A DNA stretch of 64,000 bases from Rhizobiales bacterium dw_265. Its GTDB lineage: Bacteria; Pseudomonadota; Alphaproteobacteria; Micropepsales; Micropepsaceae. Made by a program: the position numbers and the translations under genes. Under the pieces are notes generated by a model. The model did no database searches. It was given only the letters and a program-made list of their open reading frames with translations, and was not told the origin of the DNA. Shown one piece after another: positions 35,729 through 46,210 of the stretch; the first letter of the stretch is position 1; each line of letters starts with the position of its first letter. The stretch covers positions 1,205,255-1,269,254 of the forward strand of contig JAAVUU010000001.1 of assembly GCA_018449595.1 (NCBI GenBank). The letters run 5' to 3'.

Positions 35729-36928
35729 CTAGCCGCGGGCGGCGATGCAGCTGAGAAAAGCCGCATGGCTCCAGCCCAGATCCGGCGTGGAAGACGGCGC
35801 CCCGGTGCCCTGGTCGAACTGCTCCGGCAATCGGCCGTCATCGGGCGCGAAACGGCGAACCGTCTCCAGGAAAGCGTCGCCGCGCCGCGCATCGCCCGCG
35901 CGATAGCAATATTCCGCCGCGCCCAGGGTCGCGACAAACCAGGCCCCGCCGGAGAAATAGGTGTCCCCGGGATAACGGCCCAGGGCGGGGCCGTCATTCA
36001 CATCGCGGTTGATGGCAAAGCTGCCGCGAAAATGATCGGCCAGCCTGTCGAGCGTGGCGGTGAGCCGTGCGTCCGGCGGTATTTGCGCATGATTGGCGGC
36101 CAGGATCACGGCGATGTCCGGTTCCCTGGCAGAGCGGCCTTGCGCCAGCCGGCGCGCGCGGATGAAGCCTTGTTCCGGCGACCAGAAACCCTCCAGCGAT
36201 GCGGCAAGCGCATCCGCTTCCCGCCGGCAGGCTGCCGCGAAATCGGGGTCGTCGAGCCAGGCCGCGCCACGGCGCAGCGCCGCTTCGCCGACGCGCAGGG
36301 TATAATAATGCAGCCCGGATTCTTCTTCCCAGATGCCGAAACAGGGATTGCGCGCATGGGCGAGCAGGAAGCGCAGGTCCGCGACTACGAGCTGCTTCTG
36401 CATCGCGCTGTCCGCGCCCCAGCGCAGCAGCGCCAGCGCGCGCAAGGCCGGGCCGTCATATTGCGGCCGGGGCCAGTCGCTGATATCCAGCGTGCCGTCG
36501 GGATTGACCCGCGCCTCGGCCGCAACGGTATCGCCATAAACGTGTGCGATATCCTTCCGCAGGAAGCGGACAAAGTCCGGCGCGACATGCGCCTGCCAGC
36601 CGGGCGGCATGTCGCGGCCATCCAGCGCCGCCAGTTCCAGACTGAAATCCGTGAAGTCCGCCAGATGCCGGCGCGCTTCGGGCACGTCACCCCGCACCAG
36701 CCGCAAGGCGTCGATGACAAGGGCGCTGTCGCGATACCAGTGGAAGAAATAATCCGGCTCGGGATTCCAGTCGGCCAGCACCGGCGAAGCGACGACCGAT
36801 CCGCGCCGCGGCACGATGACCTGCCCGAAGCCGGGGCGCGTCTTTGTTTGGGAAGACGAGATACATCGCAGCAGGCCGGCGATGGCGTGCGCGCGCTGCG
36901 CCGCGATCCAATCCTCCAGCGACGTCAT
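35729..36928 (-). CDS. GH15 family glucoamylase-like glycoside hydrolase
   Basis: This 399-aa (alpha/alpha)6-barrel enzyme of family GH15 has the substrate-binding strand YFFHWYRDSALVIDALRLV, the general acid region CFGIWEEESGLHYYTLRV and general base region RLPEQFDQGTGAP, with LGWSHAAFLSC near the end. GH15 enzymes release glucose from alpha-linked glucans or disaccharides with inversion. No signal peptide is seen, so it acts in the cytosol. Its ATG overlaps the stop of the GH144-like gene (ATGA at 36928-36925). About 400 aa is a minimal GH15 catalytic domain. Confidence 0.85.
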   Translation of the reverse strand: MTSLEDWIAAQRAHAIAGLLRCISSSQTKTRPGFGQVIVPRRGSVVASPVLADWNPEPDYFFHWYRDSALVIDALRLVRGDVPEARRHLADFTDFSLELAALDGRDMPPGWQAHVAPDFVRFLRKDIAHVYGDTVAAEARVNPDGTLDISDWPRPQYDGPALRALALLRWGADSAMQKQLVVADLRFLLAHARNPCFGIWEEESGLHYYTLRVGEAALRRGAAWLDDPDFAAACRREADALAASLEGFWSPEQGFIRARRLAQGRSAREPDIAVILAANHAQIPPDARLTATLDRLADHFRGSFAINRDVNDGPALGRYPGDTYFSGGAWFVATLGAAEYCYRAGDARRGDAFLETVRRFAPDDGRLPEQFDQGTGAPSSTPDLGWSHAAFLSCIAARG

Positions 36929-38175
36929 GCCGAGGGGGTCTCGAAGCCCAGCTTCGCCAGTCCGGCGCGCACCTCGGGCACCGCCATGAACAACTTCCAT
37001 AGCAGGCCGGTGCGGTAATTCTCGATCATCGCCACGATGGGGCCCTGGTCGATCGCCAGGAAGGTATCGGCGAACCAGCCGCGTCCGGGATTGAAGGCAT
37101 CGGTGAAGCCCTGGCGGCCCCAGATACGTTCGCCGTGCCCGCGCAGGAAGCCGCGCAGCGCGGCGAAGGATTCGCGCGGCGTGTAGACAAAGCTCGATAG
37201 CGCCGCGGTCGGCGAGATGGTGCCATTGTCGTTGCCCGGCGCGTGCGCGTCATAGCCGTCCGGGTCGTCGCTGGCCGTCAGGCCCCAGCAATCCGGGCCG
37301 TATCCGGCAAAGCCGCCGGGATTGGCCAGGCAATGGGCATGGTTGATCCGGGCATGGGCGACATTCTGTTCCCAATAATCGGCATGGGAATCACGGAGCC
37401 CGCGCGGATCGAGGCCGCAAAAGGAATAGTGGGTGAAGAACAGCGGCCCGCCCAGCGCGGGCCCCAGCGGCAGGCGGATGCCGTGATAGAGATTGCCGTT
37501 GCGATAATCGGGGCCTGCGCAGAAGCCCTGTTCATAGACCTGGCGCCCAATCGCATGGGTGGGCGAGGCGGCGGCCAGGACATAGGCGATCAGGCATTCA
37601 TTCCAGCCGCGGATCGCATGGTTCATGGCAAAGCCATGCCGCGGGCTCCAGTGCCAGGTCAGCACCTCTTGCCCCGGTTGGACATGCCAGTCCCACGCCA
37701 CGCTTTCCCATAGCGCGGTGATGCGGGCGCGCAAGCCGGCTTCCCCCGGCCGCTCCGCCCACGCCCGCGCCGCGAGCAGACCCATCATCAGGAACGATGT
37801 CTCAACCAGATCGCCGCCGTCATCCTGGGGGCCAAAGGGGATGGTCGCGCCGCTGACGCCATCGAGGAAATGGGGAAAAACGCCATGATGCCGTTCGGCC
37901 CCTTCCAGCGCCGTGAGCATCCGTTCCAGCCGCATCACGGCCGCCTCGCGGGCGATCCAGCCGCGCGCCGCCGCCACGATCATCGCCATGATGCCGAAGC
38001 CGGAACCGCCCACCGCCACCAGATGATTGCCGGCATCGGCGCTTTGGCGATTGCGGTCGCGCGCCAGACCGCTTTGCGGCTCGGCCCCTTCCCAGAAGAA
38101 GCGGAAGGTGCGCCGCTGCAGCGCCTCCAGCAGGGCGTCGTCCGGCAGGTCCGCCAGCGCGGGCAGGTCATCCAT
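36925..38175 (-). CDS. Glucoamylase-like family protein (GH144/PF10091 type)
   Basis: This 416-aa protein has the segments RRTFRFFWEGAEPQSGLARDR, VGGSGFGIMAMIVAAARGW, WHWSPRHGFAMNHAIRGWNECLIAYVLAAASPTHAI and SSFVYTPRESFAALRGFLR, characteristic of PF10091. Characterised members of GH144 are endo-beta-1,2-glucanases, so a beta-glucan substrate is plausible but unproven. Export signals are absent, which is unusual because many relatives are secreted. It is translationally linked to both neighbours: an 8-bp overlap with the transporter gene and an ATGA overlap with GH15. Confidence 0.82.
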   Translation of the reverse strand: MDDLPALADLPDDALLEALQRRTFRFFWEGAEPQSGLARDRNRQSADAGNHLVAVGGSGFGIMAMIVAAARGWIAREAAVMRLERMLTALEGAERHHGVFPHFLDGVSGATIPFGPQDDGGDLVETSFLMMGLLAARAWAERPGEAGLRARITALWESVAWDWHVQPGQEVLTWHWSPRHGFAMNHAIRGWNECLIAYVLAAASPTHAIGRQVYEQGFCAGPDYRNGNLYHGIRLPLGPALGGPLFFTHYSFCGLDPRGLRDSHADYWEQNVAHARINHAHCLANPGGFAGYGPDCWGLTASDDPDGYDAHAPGNDNGTISPTAALSSFVYTPRESFAALRGFLRGHGERIWGRQGFTDAFNPGRGWFADTFLAIDQGPIVAMIENYRTGLLWKLFMAVPEVRAGLAKLGFETPSA

Positions 38176-39286
38176 GGGTGGTCGGCTCCGGGGCCGGCAG
38201 GCGGTCGCAGACCAGCAGGGCGCGGCGGAATTCCGCCACCCGCAGCAGTGTCGCGCGCCAGTCCGCGATGGTGCTGAAATTGTCCACGAACCAGCGCAGC
38301 GATTGCTGCACCTGGTTGAAGGCGCCCACCGCCATCATCAGCCCGCCGAAGGTAAGCGTGCCGGCAAAATAGGCCGGCGCCGCGATCAGGATCGGCGCCA
38401 CCAGGGTCAGCCAGCCATAACCGGCCGTCACCCAGGTGAGATTGGTGACGCCGAATACCAGCTTCCATAACGCGCCCAGCACGTTGTTCAGCGCGTCAAT
38501 GATGCGGCTGCGGGCCTGTTCCAGACCTTGCGGCGAATTCTCGATCCGTTCGATATGCTCGTTGGTCTGCATCAGCGCGAAGCGGATCTCGGATTCGCGC
38601 TGATAGCGTTCCGCATTGCGGGCCACCAGGTTGCGGCCCACCCAATAGCTCGCCAGCGAGCCGAAGCCGGCATACAGGATCGCCGCCCACACCATGTAGC
38701 CGGGAATGTCAAAGGCATGGCCCCGATAGGTGAGCGCGAAATCGCCGGAGATGTTCCACAACACATCGACAAAGGTCGCCAGCAGGATGGCCGATTGCAG
38801 CAGCCCCACGCCAAGGTCGCCCGACAGTTCGGTCAGGTGGCGGGAGTCTTCATGCAGCCGCTGGTCGGGATTGATGCCGATGGGGCCTTCCTGAGACAGC
38901 TTCAACGCGCGGCCGGGCCGCAGCCATTCTCCGACCAAATCCTGCACAAGGCCTTCGCGCAGCCTGAGCTTGAGTGCCTCCGCCAGGAATCGCTGCGCGA
39001 CATTGAGCACCAGCAGCGCGCCGGCGATGACGCAGAACACGCCCAGCTGGACATCGAAGGAATGCAGATCGCGGCGCTCCAGCGCGTCGTAGAAAGGCTG
39101 GTTCCAGCGGTTGAGGCGGATCTGGCCATAGGTCGTCAGCGCGACCACCACAACAATCGCGCCGAACAGCAGGAAAAGCCGGTTGCGCACCTGCGAAGCC
39201 AGCAGGGCGCGAATCATCATTTCCAGTTGCGCCCGCAAGGAAGCGCTGCCGGAGATGGGGGATGGCCGATCGGTGAACATTGTCAT
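38168..39286 (-). CDS. SbmA/BacA-like transporter (ABC-type membrane domain without ATPase)
   Basis: This 372-aa inner-membrane protein has six or seven helices (for example LFLLFGAIVVVVALTTYG, VFCVIAGALLVLNVAQRFL, YMVWAAILYAGFGSLASYWVG). It contains the conserved EGLVQDLVGEWLRPGRALKLSQEG and NPDQRLHEDSRHLTELSGDLG of the SbmA/BacA/ABC-D membrane domain. It stops at RRALLVCDRLPAP, where ABC-D exporters would continue into the nucleotide-binding domain, so no ATPase is present. SbmA and BacA use the proton gradient to import peptides. Leading an operon of cytosolic glycoside hydrolases suggests it brings in their substrate. Confidence 0.8.
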   Translation of the reverse strand: MTMFTDRPSPISGSASLRAQLEMMIRALLASQVRNRLFLLFGAIVVVVALTTYGQIRLNRWNQPFYDALERRDLHSFDVQLGVFCVIAGALLVLNVAQRFLAEALKLRLREGLVQDLVGEWLRPGRALKLSQEGPIGINPDQRLHEDSRHLTELSGDLGVGLLQSAILLATFVDVLWNISGDFALTYRGHAFDIPGYMVWAAILYAGFGSLASYWVGRNLVARNAERYQRESEIRFALMQTNEHIERIENSPQGLEQARSRIIDALNNVLGALWKLVFGVTNLTWVTAGYGWLTLVAPILIAAPAYFAGTLTFGGLMMAVGAFNQVQQSLRWFVDNFSTIADWRATLLRVAEFRRALLVCDRLPAPEPTTHG

Positions 39287-39352
39287 GTTGTTCTAACACC
39301 GGCCCATCGAAACGGCATGCAAAAAACCGCAATGCCGGTCTACACTGGCCGC

Positions 39353-41404
39353 ATGAGCCACATCGACAAACTGATCGCCGACATGACCCTGGCCGAAAAG
39401 ATCGGCCAGATGACGATGACAGCCTCCGACTATGCGGTGACCGGCCCGGTGATCACCCCGGTGTCCGAAGATTCCATCCGCGCCGGCGTCATCGGCAATA
39501 TGCTGAACCTGTATGGCGCCGAACACGTGCAGCGCATCCAGAAGATCGCGGTGGAGGAATCGCGCCTGCATATCCCATTGCTGCTGGGGTACGATGTGAT
39601 CCATGGCCACCGCACGGTGTTTCCGATACCCCTTGCCGAAGCAGGGATGTTCGATCCCGCCGCCTGGGAAGCCACCGCGCGCGCCGCGGCGCAGGAGGCC
39701 ACGGCCGACGGCCTGCACCTGGCCTTTTCGCCGATGCTGGATGTAGCGCGCGATCCGCGCTGGGGCCGCATCGCCGAAGGGCCGGGCGAAGACCCGTTCC
39801 TGGGCGCAGCCATCGCCCGCGCCAAGGTGCGGGGCTATCAGAATCTCAGCCTGTCCGATGTCGGCGCCATCGCGGCTTGCGCCAAGCATTATGTGGGCTA
39901 TGGCGCGGTCACGGCGGGGCGCGAATATGCCAGCACGGACATGTCGGCGGGCATGCTGGAAGAGGTCTATCTGCCGCCCTTCCGCGCGGCGGTCGAAGCC
40001 GGCGTCGCCAGCGTGATGCCCGCCTTCACCGACCTGAACGGCGTGCCGATGACGGCGAACCGGGCCTTGCTGCGCGGCACCCTGCGCGGCGACATGGGTT
40101 TCGATGGCGTGATCGTCAGCGATTACAACGCCATTGCTGAACTCATCAACCATGGCGTCGCGGACGACCTGGCCGAAGCGGCGGCGCTGGCGCTGAAGGC
40201 CGGGGTCGATATCGACATGATGGCGGATGCCTATCGCCGGGGATTGCCCGTCGCGCTGGAACGCGGCCTGGCTTCGATGGCCGACATCGACGATGCCGTG
40301 CGCCGCGTGCTGGTGCTGAAGGAGCGGCTGGACCTGTTCGCCGATCCCTATCGCCGCGGCCGCACGCCCGACACGGCGGATGCGCTGGCCAGGCGGCGCG
40401 CACTGGCGCGCGACGTGGCCGCGCGCGCGCTGGTGCTGTTGAAGAACCGGAACAATGCCCTGCCCCTGGGGCGCGGACGGCTGGCGGTGATCGGCCCGCT
40501 GGCGGATGCCGCCGGCGAGATGCGCGGCCCCTGGTGGGGCGCGGGACGGCCGGAGGATTGTGTGAGCGTGCTGACGGGTCTGCGGCAGGCGGGCCTGGAC
40601 TTCCGCTTCGCGCCCGGCGTGCAGATCGAGGGCGCGGATGCCTCACACATCGCCGAAGCGGAGGCGCTTTGCGACGAGGTCGATGCGGTGCTGCTGTGCC
40701 TGGGCGAAGCAGCCACCATGAGCGGCGAGGCGGCCAGCCGCGCCCATCTGGGCCTGCCTGGCGTGCAGCAACAGCTTGCCGATGCCGTATTGGCGCGGGC
40801 AAAGGGAAAGCCGGTCATCGTGCTGTTGTTCTCGGGGCGGCCGCTGGTCGTTCCCGAACTGGCGGCGGGCGCGGATGCGTTGGTCGCCGCCTGGTTTCCC
40901 GGCAGCGAGGCGGGCAACGCCATCGCCGATGTGCTGACCGGCCGGGCCTCGCCCAGCGGCAAGACGCCCATCAGCTGGCCGCGCGCTATGGGCCAGATTC
41001 CGGTGTTCTTCGGCCAGCGCCCCAGCGGGCGGCCGTTCAATCCGAACGACCATTACACCAGCCATTACAGCGATGTGGATAACGCGCCGCTGTTCCCTTT
41101 CGGCCACGGCCTCACCTATGGCGCGTTCGAGATCGCCAGTCTGCGCGTCACGGACGAGGGCGCGACCGTGGATGTCGCCAACACGGGCGCACGGGCCGCG
41201 CAGGAAACACTGTTCCTGTTCACGCGTCAGACAAGGCCGGGCGTGACACGCCCCGTGCTGGAACTGAAAGGCTTCGCCAAGATCGCACTGGAGCCGTCGG
41301 CGCGGGGAACCGTAACCATTCCCCTGCCCGCTTCCACCGGCCCCCGCACGGTGTTTGTGGGCCCTTCCGCCGATCCCGCCCGGCTTCTGTCGCTGGCCCT
41401 TTAA
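39353..41404 (+). CDS. GH3 family beta-glucosidase
   Basis: This 683-aa GH3 enzyme has an N-terminal TIM-barrel with substrate-binding LGYDVIHGHRTVFP and AKHYVGYGA, nucleophile Asp257 in GFDGVIVSDYNA, an alpha/beta sandwich domain (ALVLLKNRNNALPLG, VVLLFSGRP-like VIVLLFSGRPLVV) and a C-terminal fibronectin-III-like domain (LFPFGHGLTYGAF onward). It should release glucose from beta-linked oligosaccharides. No signal peptide is present, so it is cytosolic, unlike many BglX proteins. The ATG at 39353 is favoured; 39317 would add 12 residues. It is divergent from the transporter gene, with at most 66 bp between. Confidence 0.9.
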   Translation: MSHIDKLIADMTLAEKIGQMTMTASDYAVTGPVITPVSEDSIRAGVIGNMLNLYGAEHVQRIQKIAVEESRLHIPLLLGYDVIHGHRTVFPIPLAEAGMFDPAAWEATARAAAQEATADGLHLAFSPMLDVARDPRWGRIAEGPGEDPFLGAAIARAKVRGYQNLSLSDVGAIAACAKHYVGYGAVTAGREYASTDMSAGMLEEVYLPPFRAAVEAGVASVMPAFTDLNGVPMTANRALLRGTLRGDMGFDGVIVSDYNAIAELINHGVADDLAEAAALALKAGVDIDMMADAYRRGLPVALERGLASMADIDDAVRRVLVLKERLDLFADPYRRGRTPDTADALARRRALARDVAARALVLLKNRNNALPLGRGRLAVIGPLADAAGEMRGPWWGAGRPEDCVSVLTGLRQAGLDFRFAPGVQIEGADASHIAEAEALCDEVDAVLLCLGEAATMSGEAASRAHLGLPGVQQQLADAVLARAKGKPVIVLLFSGRPLVVPELAAGADALVAAWFPGSEAGNAIADVLTGRASPSGKTPISWPRAMGQIPVFFGQRPSGRPFNPNDHYTSHYSDVDNAPLFPFGHGLTYGAFEIASLRVTDEGATVDVANTGARAAQETLFLFTRQTRPGVTRPVLELKGFAKIALEPSARGTVTIPLPASTGPRTVFVGPSADPARLLSLAL

Positions 41405-41433
41405 TTCCTGAAGCCCGATAAGGAAAGCCGCCT

Positions 41434-43749
41434 TCAGGCAATCGCCAGGCGCTGGAACAGAAGGAATTTCACGCCGTCCAGCGTCAGGGCAAGGATGACG
41501 GCCATCCCGAACACGCCGCCGATGATCGCGATGGGCAGCGCGGTCATCAGCACCCCGTTGGTGGCCAGGAGCGTGATGATCGTCAGGTCGGCGGCCGAGG
41601 ATGCAATGAGCCAGCGTCCCGGCCTGGAACTCCACAGGTGCCGCCTTTCGCGCGAGACGTAGAATACGGCCTGCCCGCTGAAGACCAGCGTCACCACCAC
41701 CAGCGTCTGCAAGGCCCCGGTGCCCAGACCCAGCCAGAACTTCCCGGCGGCCAGGCTGGCGACACAGAACAGCAGGTCGGCAAAACCCAGGATGATGCCG
41801 GCAATGGTGAGATTGCGGATTCGCCACACATTGGGTTTCGGGGACGGACGCACATTGTCGGTCGAAGACGACATGGCCAGGAAGTCGCCCGTGACCATCA
41901 TCAGCACCATCAGCGTCGGGGTGAGGATGGCATGTCCGGTGATCGCCAGGCCGACCGCGAGAAAGAGCACCTGCACGATCTTGTGAATGATCGAGCGCAA
42001 GGTGTAGGTCAGGATGCGCTGGAAGGTGGTGCGGCCTTCCTTGATCGCGGCGACGATTCCGCCCAGCCCCGGCTCCGTCAACACGATGCCCGCCGCCGAT
42101 TTGGCGACATCGGTCGCCGTCGAGACGGCGATACCCATCTGCGCCTGGCGCAAGGCGGGGGCATCATTGGCGCCGTCGCCGCACATGCCGACGATGTGTC
42201 CGTCCTTCTGCAGCGCCTTGACGAGGCGATATTTGTCCTCCGGCAACACCCCGGCGAAGATCGAATATTTCTCGGCCTGAAGATCGTCCGGCATGGGCGT
42301 TTGCGCCCACACCGGCCCGGCGATGCCCACCATGGCGGCCACCGCCTGGGCGGTTTTCGCGGCGTCACCCGTGACCATGACGGTTCGCACCCCCAGCCCG
42401 CCCAGTTCCGTCACCAAAGCCGCCGAGTCGTCGCGCGGCGGATCGCTCAGCGCAATCAGGCCCATCATCGCCATGGCATTGGCGGGCCCCGCGGCCACCG
42501 CCAGGACGCGGAAGCCTTTGGCTTCCAATTCCTCCACCATCGGCAAAGCGCCCGGCGAGGGCTGCGCCAGGCCCGCAATGGCGGCAAAGGCCCCCTTCAT
42601 CACCCGTATGGTTGCGCCATCCACCTGGCGCAGGGCGGCTTCGGATCGCTTCATCGCCGGGTCGAACGGCACGAACGTCACTAGTTGCGGCAGATCGGCG
42701 ACCGGCGTGTCCTTGGCCGCGGCCCGGATCGCTGCGTCCACCGGGTCCTGGCCGCCGTCGGAACTGGCCAGGGCGGCGAACGCCAGCAGGTGCGCCGCAT
42801 CGAACGATGGCATCGGGCGGATCGCCGTCACGGCCAGCGCGTTGCGCGTCAGGGTGCCGGTCTTGTCGGCGCAGAGGATGTCGATCCCGGCGGCTTCGTC
42901 GACCGCCGACAGGCTTGTCGGCAACACGCCCTGACGGGCAAGCGAGCGGGCGCCGACCGACGCGGCAAGCGTGAACATGGACGGCAGCGCCACGGGGATC
43001 GAGGACAGCACCGCCACCAGGATGAGCGGAACGATCTCCGCGCCGGGCATCGGAAGCCAGAGCGCGTAACCCGCCAGCAGGACAGTCACCCCGCCGTTGA
43101 AAAACGCCAGGTTGCGGACCACCCGCATGACGATCTTCTGCTGGGTGCTTTCCACGGACGCGGTGCGGACCAGTTCCGCCGTGCGCCCGAACTTGGTGCG
43201 TTCGCCCGTCGCGGTCACCACCGCCACCGCCTCACCGCGCCGCACCAGCGCCCCGGCATAGGCCACCACGCCCGCCCCGGATTCCACGGGCACGGATTCT
43301 CCGGTCAGCATGGACTGGTCGAGCAGGATCGAGCCGCCCAGCAACCGCACATCGGCGCCCACCACCGCGCCCAGCGAAAGCTTCACGACATCCCCGGCAA
43401 CAAGCTGTGCCGCCGGCATCGTGACCCAGTTGCCGTCGCGCCGGACGGACGCCACCAGCGCCAGCCGGGACTTGAGGGCGTCCAGGGTCGCCTGGGCCCG
43501 GCCCTCCTGGAAATATCCCAGCGCCGCGTTGAACAGGAGCAGAAGCGCCACGACTCCGGCTTCGACATAATCGCCCAGCCCGAGCTGGATGAGAATGGCC
43601 GCCTCCAGCATCCATGGCACCGGCGCCCAGAGTTTTTTCAGCGCCCGCCATACCGGATGTTGCGAAACGTCAACGATGGCGTTCGGGCCGTCGCGCGCCA
43701 GCAGCCGCCGCGCATCGGCCGTGGTCAGGCCAGGGACCGCATTCGTCAT
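41434..43749 (-). CDS. P3A-type (plasma-membrane H+) P-type ATPase
   Basis: This 771-aa cation pump has the actuator motif LTGESVPVE, phosphorylated Asp295 in CADKTGTLTRN, the nucleotide-domain segment RSEAALRQ, and hinge GDGANDAPALRQAQMGIA, with about ten membrane helices. The order and the short C-terminus are those of plant/fungal-like P3A proton pumps, which also occur in bacteria. The start MTNAVPGLTTADARRLL at 43749 was chosen; the earlier in-frame extension lies inside the phosphoketolase gene. It follows xfp by 19 bases, so it is co-transcribed and likely counteracts acidification from acetate or lactate formation (inference). Confidence 0.87.
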   Translation of the reverse strand: MTNAVPGLTTADARRLLARDGPNAIVDVSQHPVWRALKKLWAPVPWMLEAAILIQLGLGDYVEAGVVALLLLFNAALGYFQEGRAQATLDALKSRLALVASVRRDGNWVTMPAAQLVAGDVVKLSLGAVVGADVRLLGGSILLDQSMLTGESVPVESGAGVVAYAGALVRRGEAVAVVTATGERTKFGRTAELVRTASVESTQQKIVMRVVRNLAFFNGGVTVLLAGYALWLPMPGAEIVPLILVAVLSSIPVALPSMFTLAASVGARSLARQGVLPTSLSAVDEAAGIDILCADKTGTLTRNALAVTAIRPMPSFDAAHLLAFAALASSDGGQDPVDAAIRAAAKDTPVADLPQLVTFVPFDPAMKRSEAALRQVDGATIRVMKGAFAAIAGLAQPSPGALPMVEELEAKGFRVLAVAAGPANAMAMMGLIALSDPPRDDSAALVTELGGLGVRTVMVTGDAAKTAQAVAAMVGIAGPVWAQTPMPDDLQAEKYSIFAGVLPEDKYRLVKALQKDGHIVGMCGDGANDAPALRQAQMGIAVSTATDVAKSAAGIVLTEPGLGGIVAAIKEGRTTFQRILTYTLRSIIHKIVQVLFLAVGLAITGHAILTPTLMVLMMVTGDFLAMSSSTDNVRPSPKPNVWRIRNLTIAGIILGFADLLFCVASLAAGKFWLGLGTGALQTLVVVTLVFSGQAVFYVSRERRHLWSSRPGRWLIASSAADLTIITLLATNGVLMTALPIAIIGGVFGMAVILALTLDGVKFLLFQRLAIA

Positions 43750-43768
43750 TCGCGGCTTTCGGCGGCGA

Positions 43769-46162
43769 TCACTGCGGCCATTGCCAGTCGCGGACCTCGT
43801 GCATGTCGTCGCCATGCTCGCTGACATAAAGCTTGTGGCGCTCCATCGTGCTCCAATAGCGCGCCGTCGCCTTCTCGACCTCGCCGCGCAAGCGGGGAAT
43901 CCGCGTGATGGCATCGAGCGCCAGCTGGTAGCGGTCGAGATTGTTCAGCACCACCATGTCGAAGGGCGTCGTGGTGGTGCCCTCTTCCTTGTAGCCCCGG
44001 ACATGGAAATTGCCGTGATTGCGGCGGCGGTAGGTCAGCTTGTGAATCATCGCCGGATAGCCATGGAAAGCGAAGATCACCGGCCTGTCGGTGGTGAACA
44101 ATTCGTCGAAATCCTGGTCTTCCAGCCCATGGGGATGTTCGGACTGGGGCTGCAGCACCATCAGGTCCACCACATTGACCACCCGGATGCGGATGTCCGG
44201 CACATAGTCGCGCAGCAGCGTCACGGCCGCCAGCGTTTCCAGGGTCGGTATGTCGCCGGCACAGGCCATGACCACATCCGGATCGCCCGCCTCGTTGCCG
44301 GCCCAGTGCCAGATGCCCGCGCCCGCCGTGCAATGGCGAACCGCCGCGTCCATGTCCAGCCATTGCCATTCCGGCTGCTTGCCGGCGACGATCAGGTTGA
44401 TGTAGTCGCGGCTGCGCAGGCAATGATCCGCCACCGACAGCAAACAGTTCGCGTCGGGCGGCAGGTAGATCCGCACGATTTCGGACTTCTTGTTGGCGAC
44501 ATGGTCGATGAAGCCGGGGTCCTGGTGGGAAAAGCCATTGTGATCCTGGCGCCAGACATGGGAGGTCAGCAGGTAATTGAGCGAGGCGATGGGCTTGCGC
44601 CAGCCGATGGCCTTGCTGGCCTTCAGGAACTTGGCGTGCTGGTTGAACATCGAATCGATGATGTGGATGAAGGCCTCGTAACAGGAAAACAGGCCATGAC
44701 GGCCGGTGAGCAGATAGCCTTCCAGCCAGCCTTCGCACAGATGTTCGCTCAGCACTTCCATGACCCGGCCCGTCTGGCTTAGATCGGTGTCATTGGCGAC
44801 CGTTTCCGCCATCCATTCCTTGCCGGAGACCGCGAAGACGGCCTCCAGCCGGTTGGAGGCGGTTTCATCGGGGCCGAACAGGCGGAAGTTCGCGCTGTCG
44901 AGATTGCACTTCATCACATCGCGCAGGAAGCCGCCCAGCACCCGCGTCGCCTCCGCCCGTCCGCTGCCGGGTTTGGCGACCGGCACGGCATAGGCATGGA
45001 AGTGCGGCATCGACAGCGGCTGCAACAATTCGCCGCCATTGGCGTGCGGGTTGAAGCCCATGCGGCGATGGCCGGTCGGCGCCAGCGCCGCGAATTCCTC
45101 GCGGAACTTGCCGCATTCGTCGAACAGTTCTTCGGGCCGGTAGCTGCGCATCCAGTCTTCGAGCTGTTTCAGATGTTCCGGCTTGTTGAAGTCGGCAATC
45201 GGCACCTGATGGGCGCGCCAAGTGCCCTCCACCGGCAGGCCATCGACGAATTTGGGGCCGGTCCAGCCCTTGGGGGTGCGCAGCACGATCATCGGCCAAC
45301 GGGGACGTTCCACGGCCCGCCCCTCCTTGCAGGCGCGGGCATTGGCCTGGATTTTACGAATTTCCGCCAGGATCGCATCCAGCGTGCCGGCCAGGGCCTG
45401 ATGCATGACGGCGGGATCGCTGCCCTCCACGAAGTGCGGTTCATAGCCATAGCCGCGCAACAGGTCGGTCAGTTCTTCGCGGCCGATGCGCGCCAGAATG
45501 GTCGGATTGGCGATCTTGAAGCCGTTGAGGTGCAGGATGGGAAGCACCGCGCCGTCCCGCGCCGGATTGAGAAACTTGTTGGAATGCCAGCTTGCGGCCA
45601 GGGCGCCGGTTTCCGCCTCGCCGTCGCCGACGACGCAGGCGACGATCAGGTCGGGATTGTCGAAGGCCGCGCCATAGGCATGCAGGAGCGAATAGCCCAG
45701 TTCGCCGCCTTCATGGATGGAGCCCGGGGTCTCCGGCGAGACATGGCTGGGAATGCCGTAGGGCCAGGAGAATTGGCGGAAGAGACGCTGCAGTCCGTTC
45801 CTGCTGCGCTCGATGGCGGGATAGCGTTCGGTATAGGACCCTTCCAGATAGGTCTGCGCCACGATGCCCGGCCCGCCATGGCCGGGACCGATGACATACA
45901 TCATGTTCAGATCGTTATCCTTGATCAGCCGGTTGAGGTGGACATAGAGAAAATTCAGGCCCGGCGTCGTGCCCCAATGGCCCAGCAGGCGCGGTTTGAG
46001 ATGCGCCAGCGTCAGCGGCTCCTCCAGCAGCGCATTGTCCTTCAGGTAAATCTGCCCGACCGAGAGGTAATTGGCGGCCCGCCAGTAGGCGTGCATCTTC
46101 TCCAGCAGGCCGGGCGACAGCGGGCCCGCGGGGCGGGATGGAATTTCCGGCGGTGCATTCAT
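43769..46162 (-). CDS. xfp: Xylulose-5-phosphate/fructose-6-phosphate phosphoketolase
   Basis: This 797-aa thiamine-diphosphate enzyme cleaves xylulose-5-P or fructose-6-P with phosphate to acetyl-phosphate plus GAP or E4P. Family signatures are present: [64 protein letters not shown] motif [19 protein letters not shown], and [19 protein letters not shown]. The length matches the family (about 790-800 aa). It sits between the small eRF1-like gene and the P-type ATPase, all minus strand. It would provide acetyl-P, and so ATP, under oxygen limitation. Confidence 0.95.
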   Translation of the reverse strand: MNAPPEIPSRPAGPLSPGLLEKMHAYWRAANYLSVGQIYLKDNALLEEPLTLAHLKPRLLGHWGTTPGLNFLYVHLNRLIKDNDLNMMYVIGPGHGGPGIVAQTYLEGSYTERYPAIERSRNGLQRLFRQFSWPYGIPSHVSPETPGSIHEGGELGYSLLHAYGAAFDNPDLIVACVVGDGEAETGALAASWHSNKFLNPARDGAVLPILHLNGFKIANPTILARIGREELTDLLRGYGYEPHFVEGSDPAVMHQALAGTLDAILAEIRKIQANARACKEGRAVERPRWPMIVLRTPKGWTGPKFVDGLPVEGTWRAHQVPIADFNKPEHLKQLEDWMRSYRPEELFDECGKFREEFAALAPTGHRRMGFNPHANGGELLQPLSMPHFHAYAVPVAKPGSGRAEATRVLGGFLRDVMKCNLDSANFRLFGPDETASNRLEAVFAVSGKEWMAETVANDTDLSQTGRVMEVLSEHLCEGWLEGYLLTGRHGLFSCYEAFIHIIDSMFNQHAKFLKASKAIGWRKPIASLNYLLTSHVWRQDHNGFSHQDPGFIDHVANKKSEIVRIYLPPDANCLLSVADHCLRSRDYINLIVAGKQPEWQWLDMDAAVRHCTAGAGIWHWAGNEAGDPDVVMACAGDIPTLETLAAVTLLRDYVPDIRIRVVNVVDLMVLQPQSEHPHGLEDQDFDELFTTDRPVIFAFHGYPAMIHKLTYRRRNHGNFHVRGYKEEGTTTTPFDMVVLNNLDRYQLALDAITRIPRLRGEVEKATARYWSTMERHKLYVSEHGDDMHEVRDWQWPQ

Positions 46163-46210
46163 GGCTGACTATTCCTGTCGAGGGCCTTCGCCGGGCGGCA
46201 CTATAACGCG

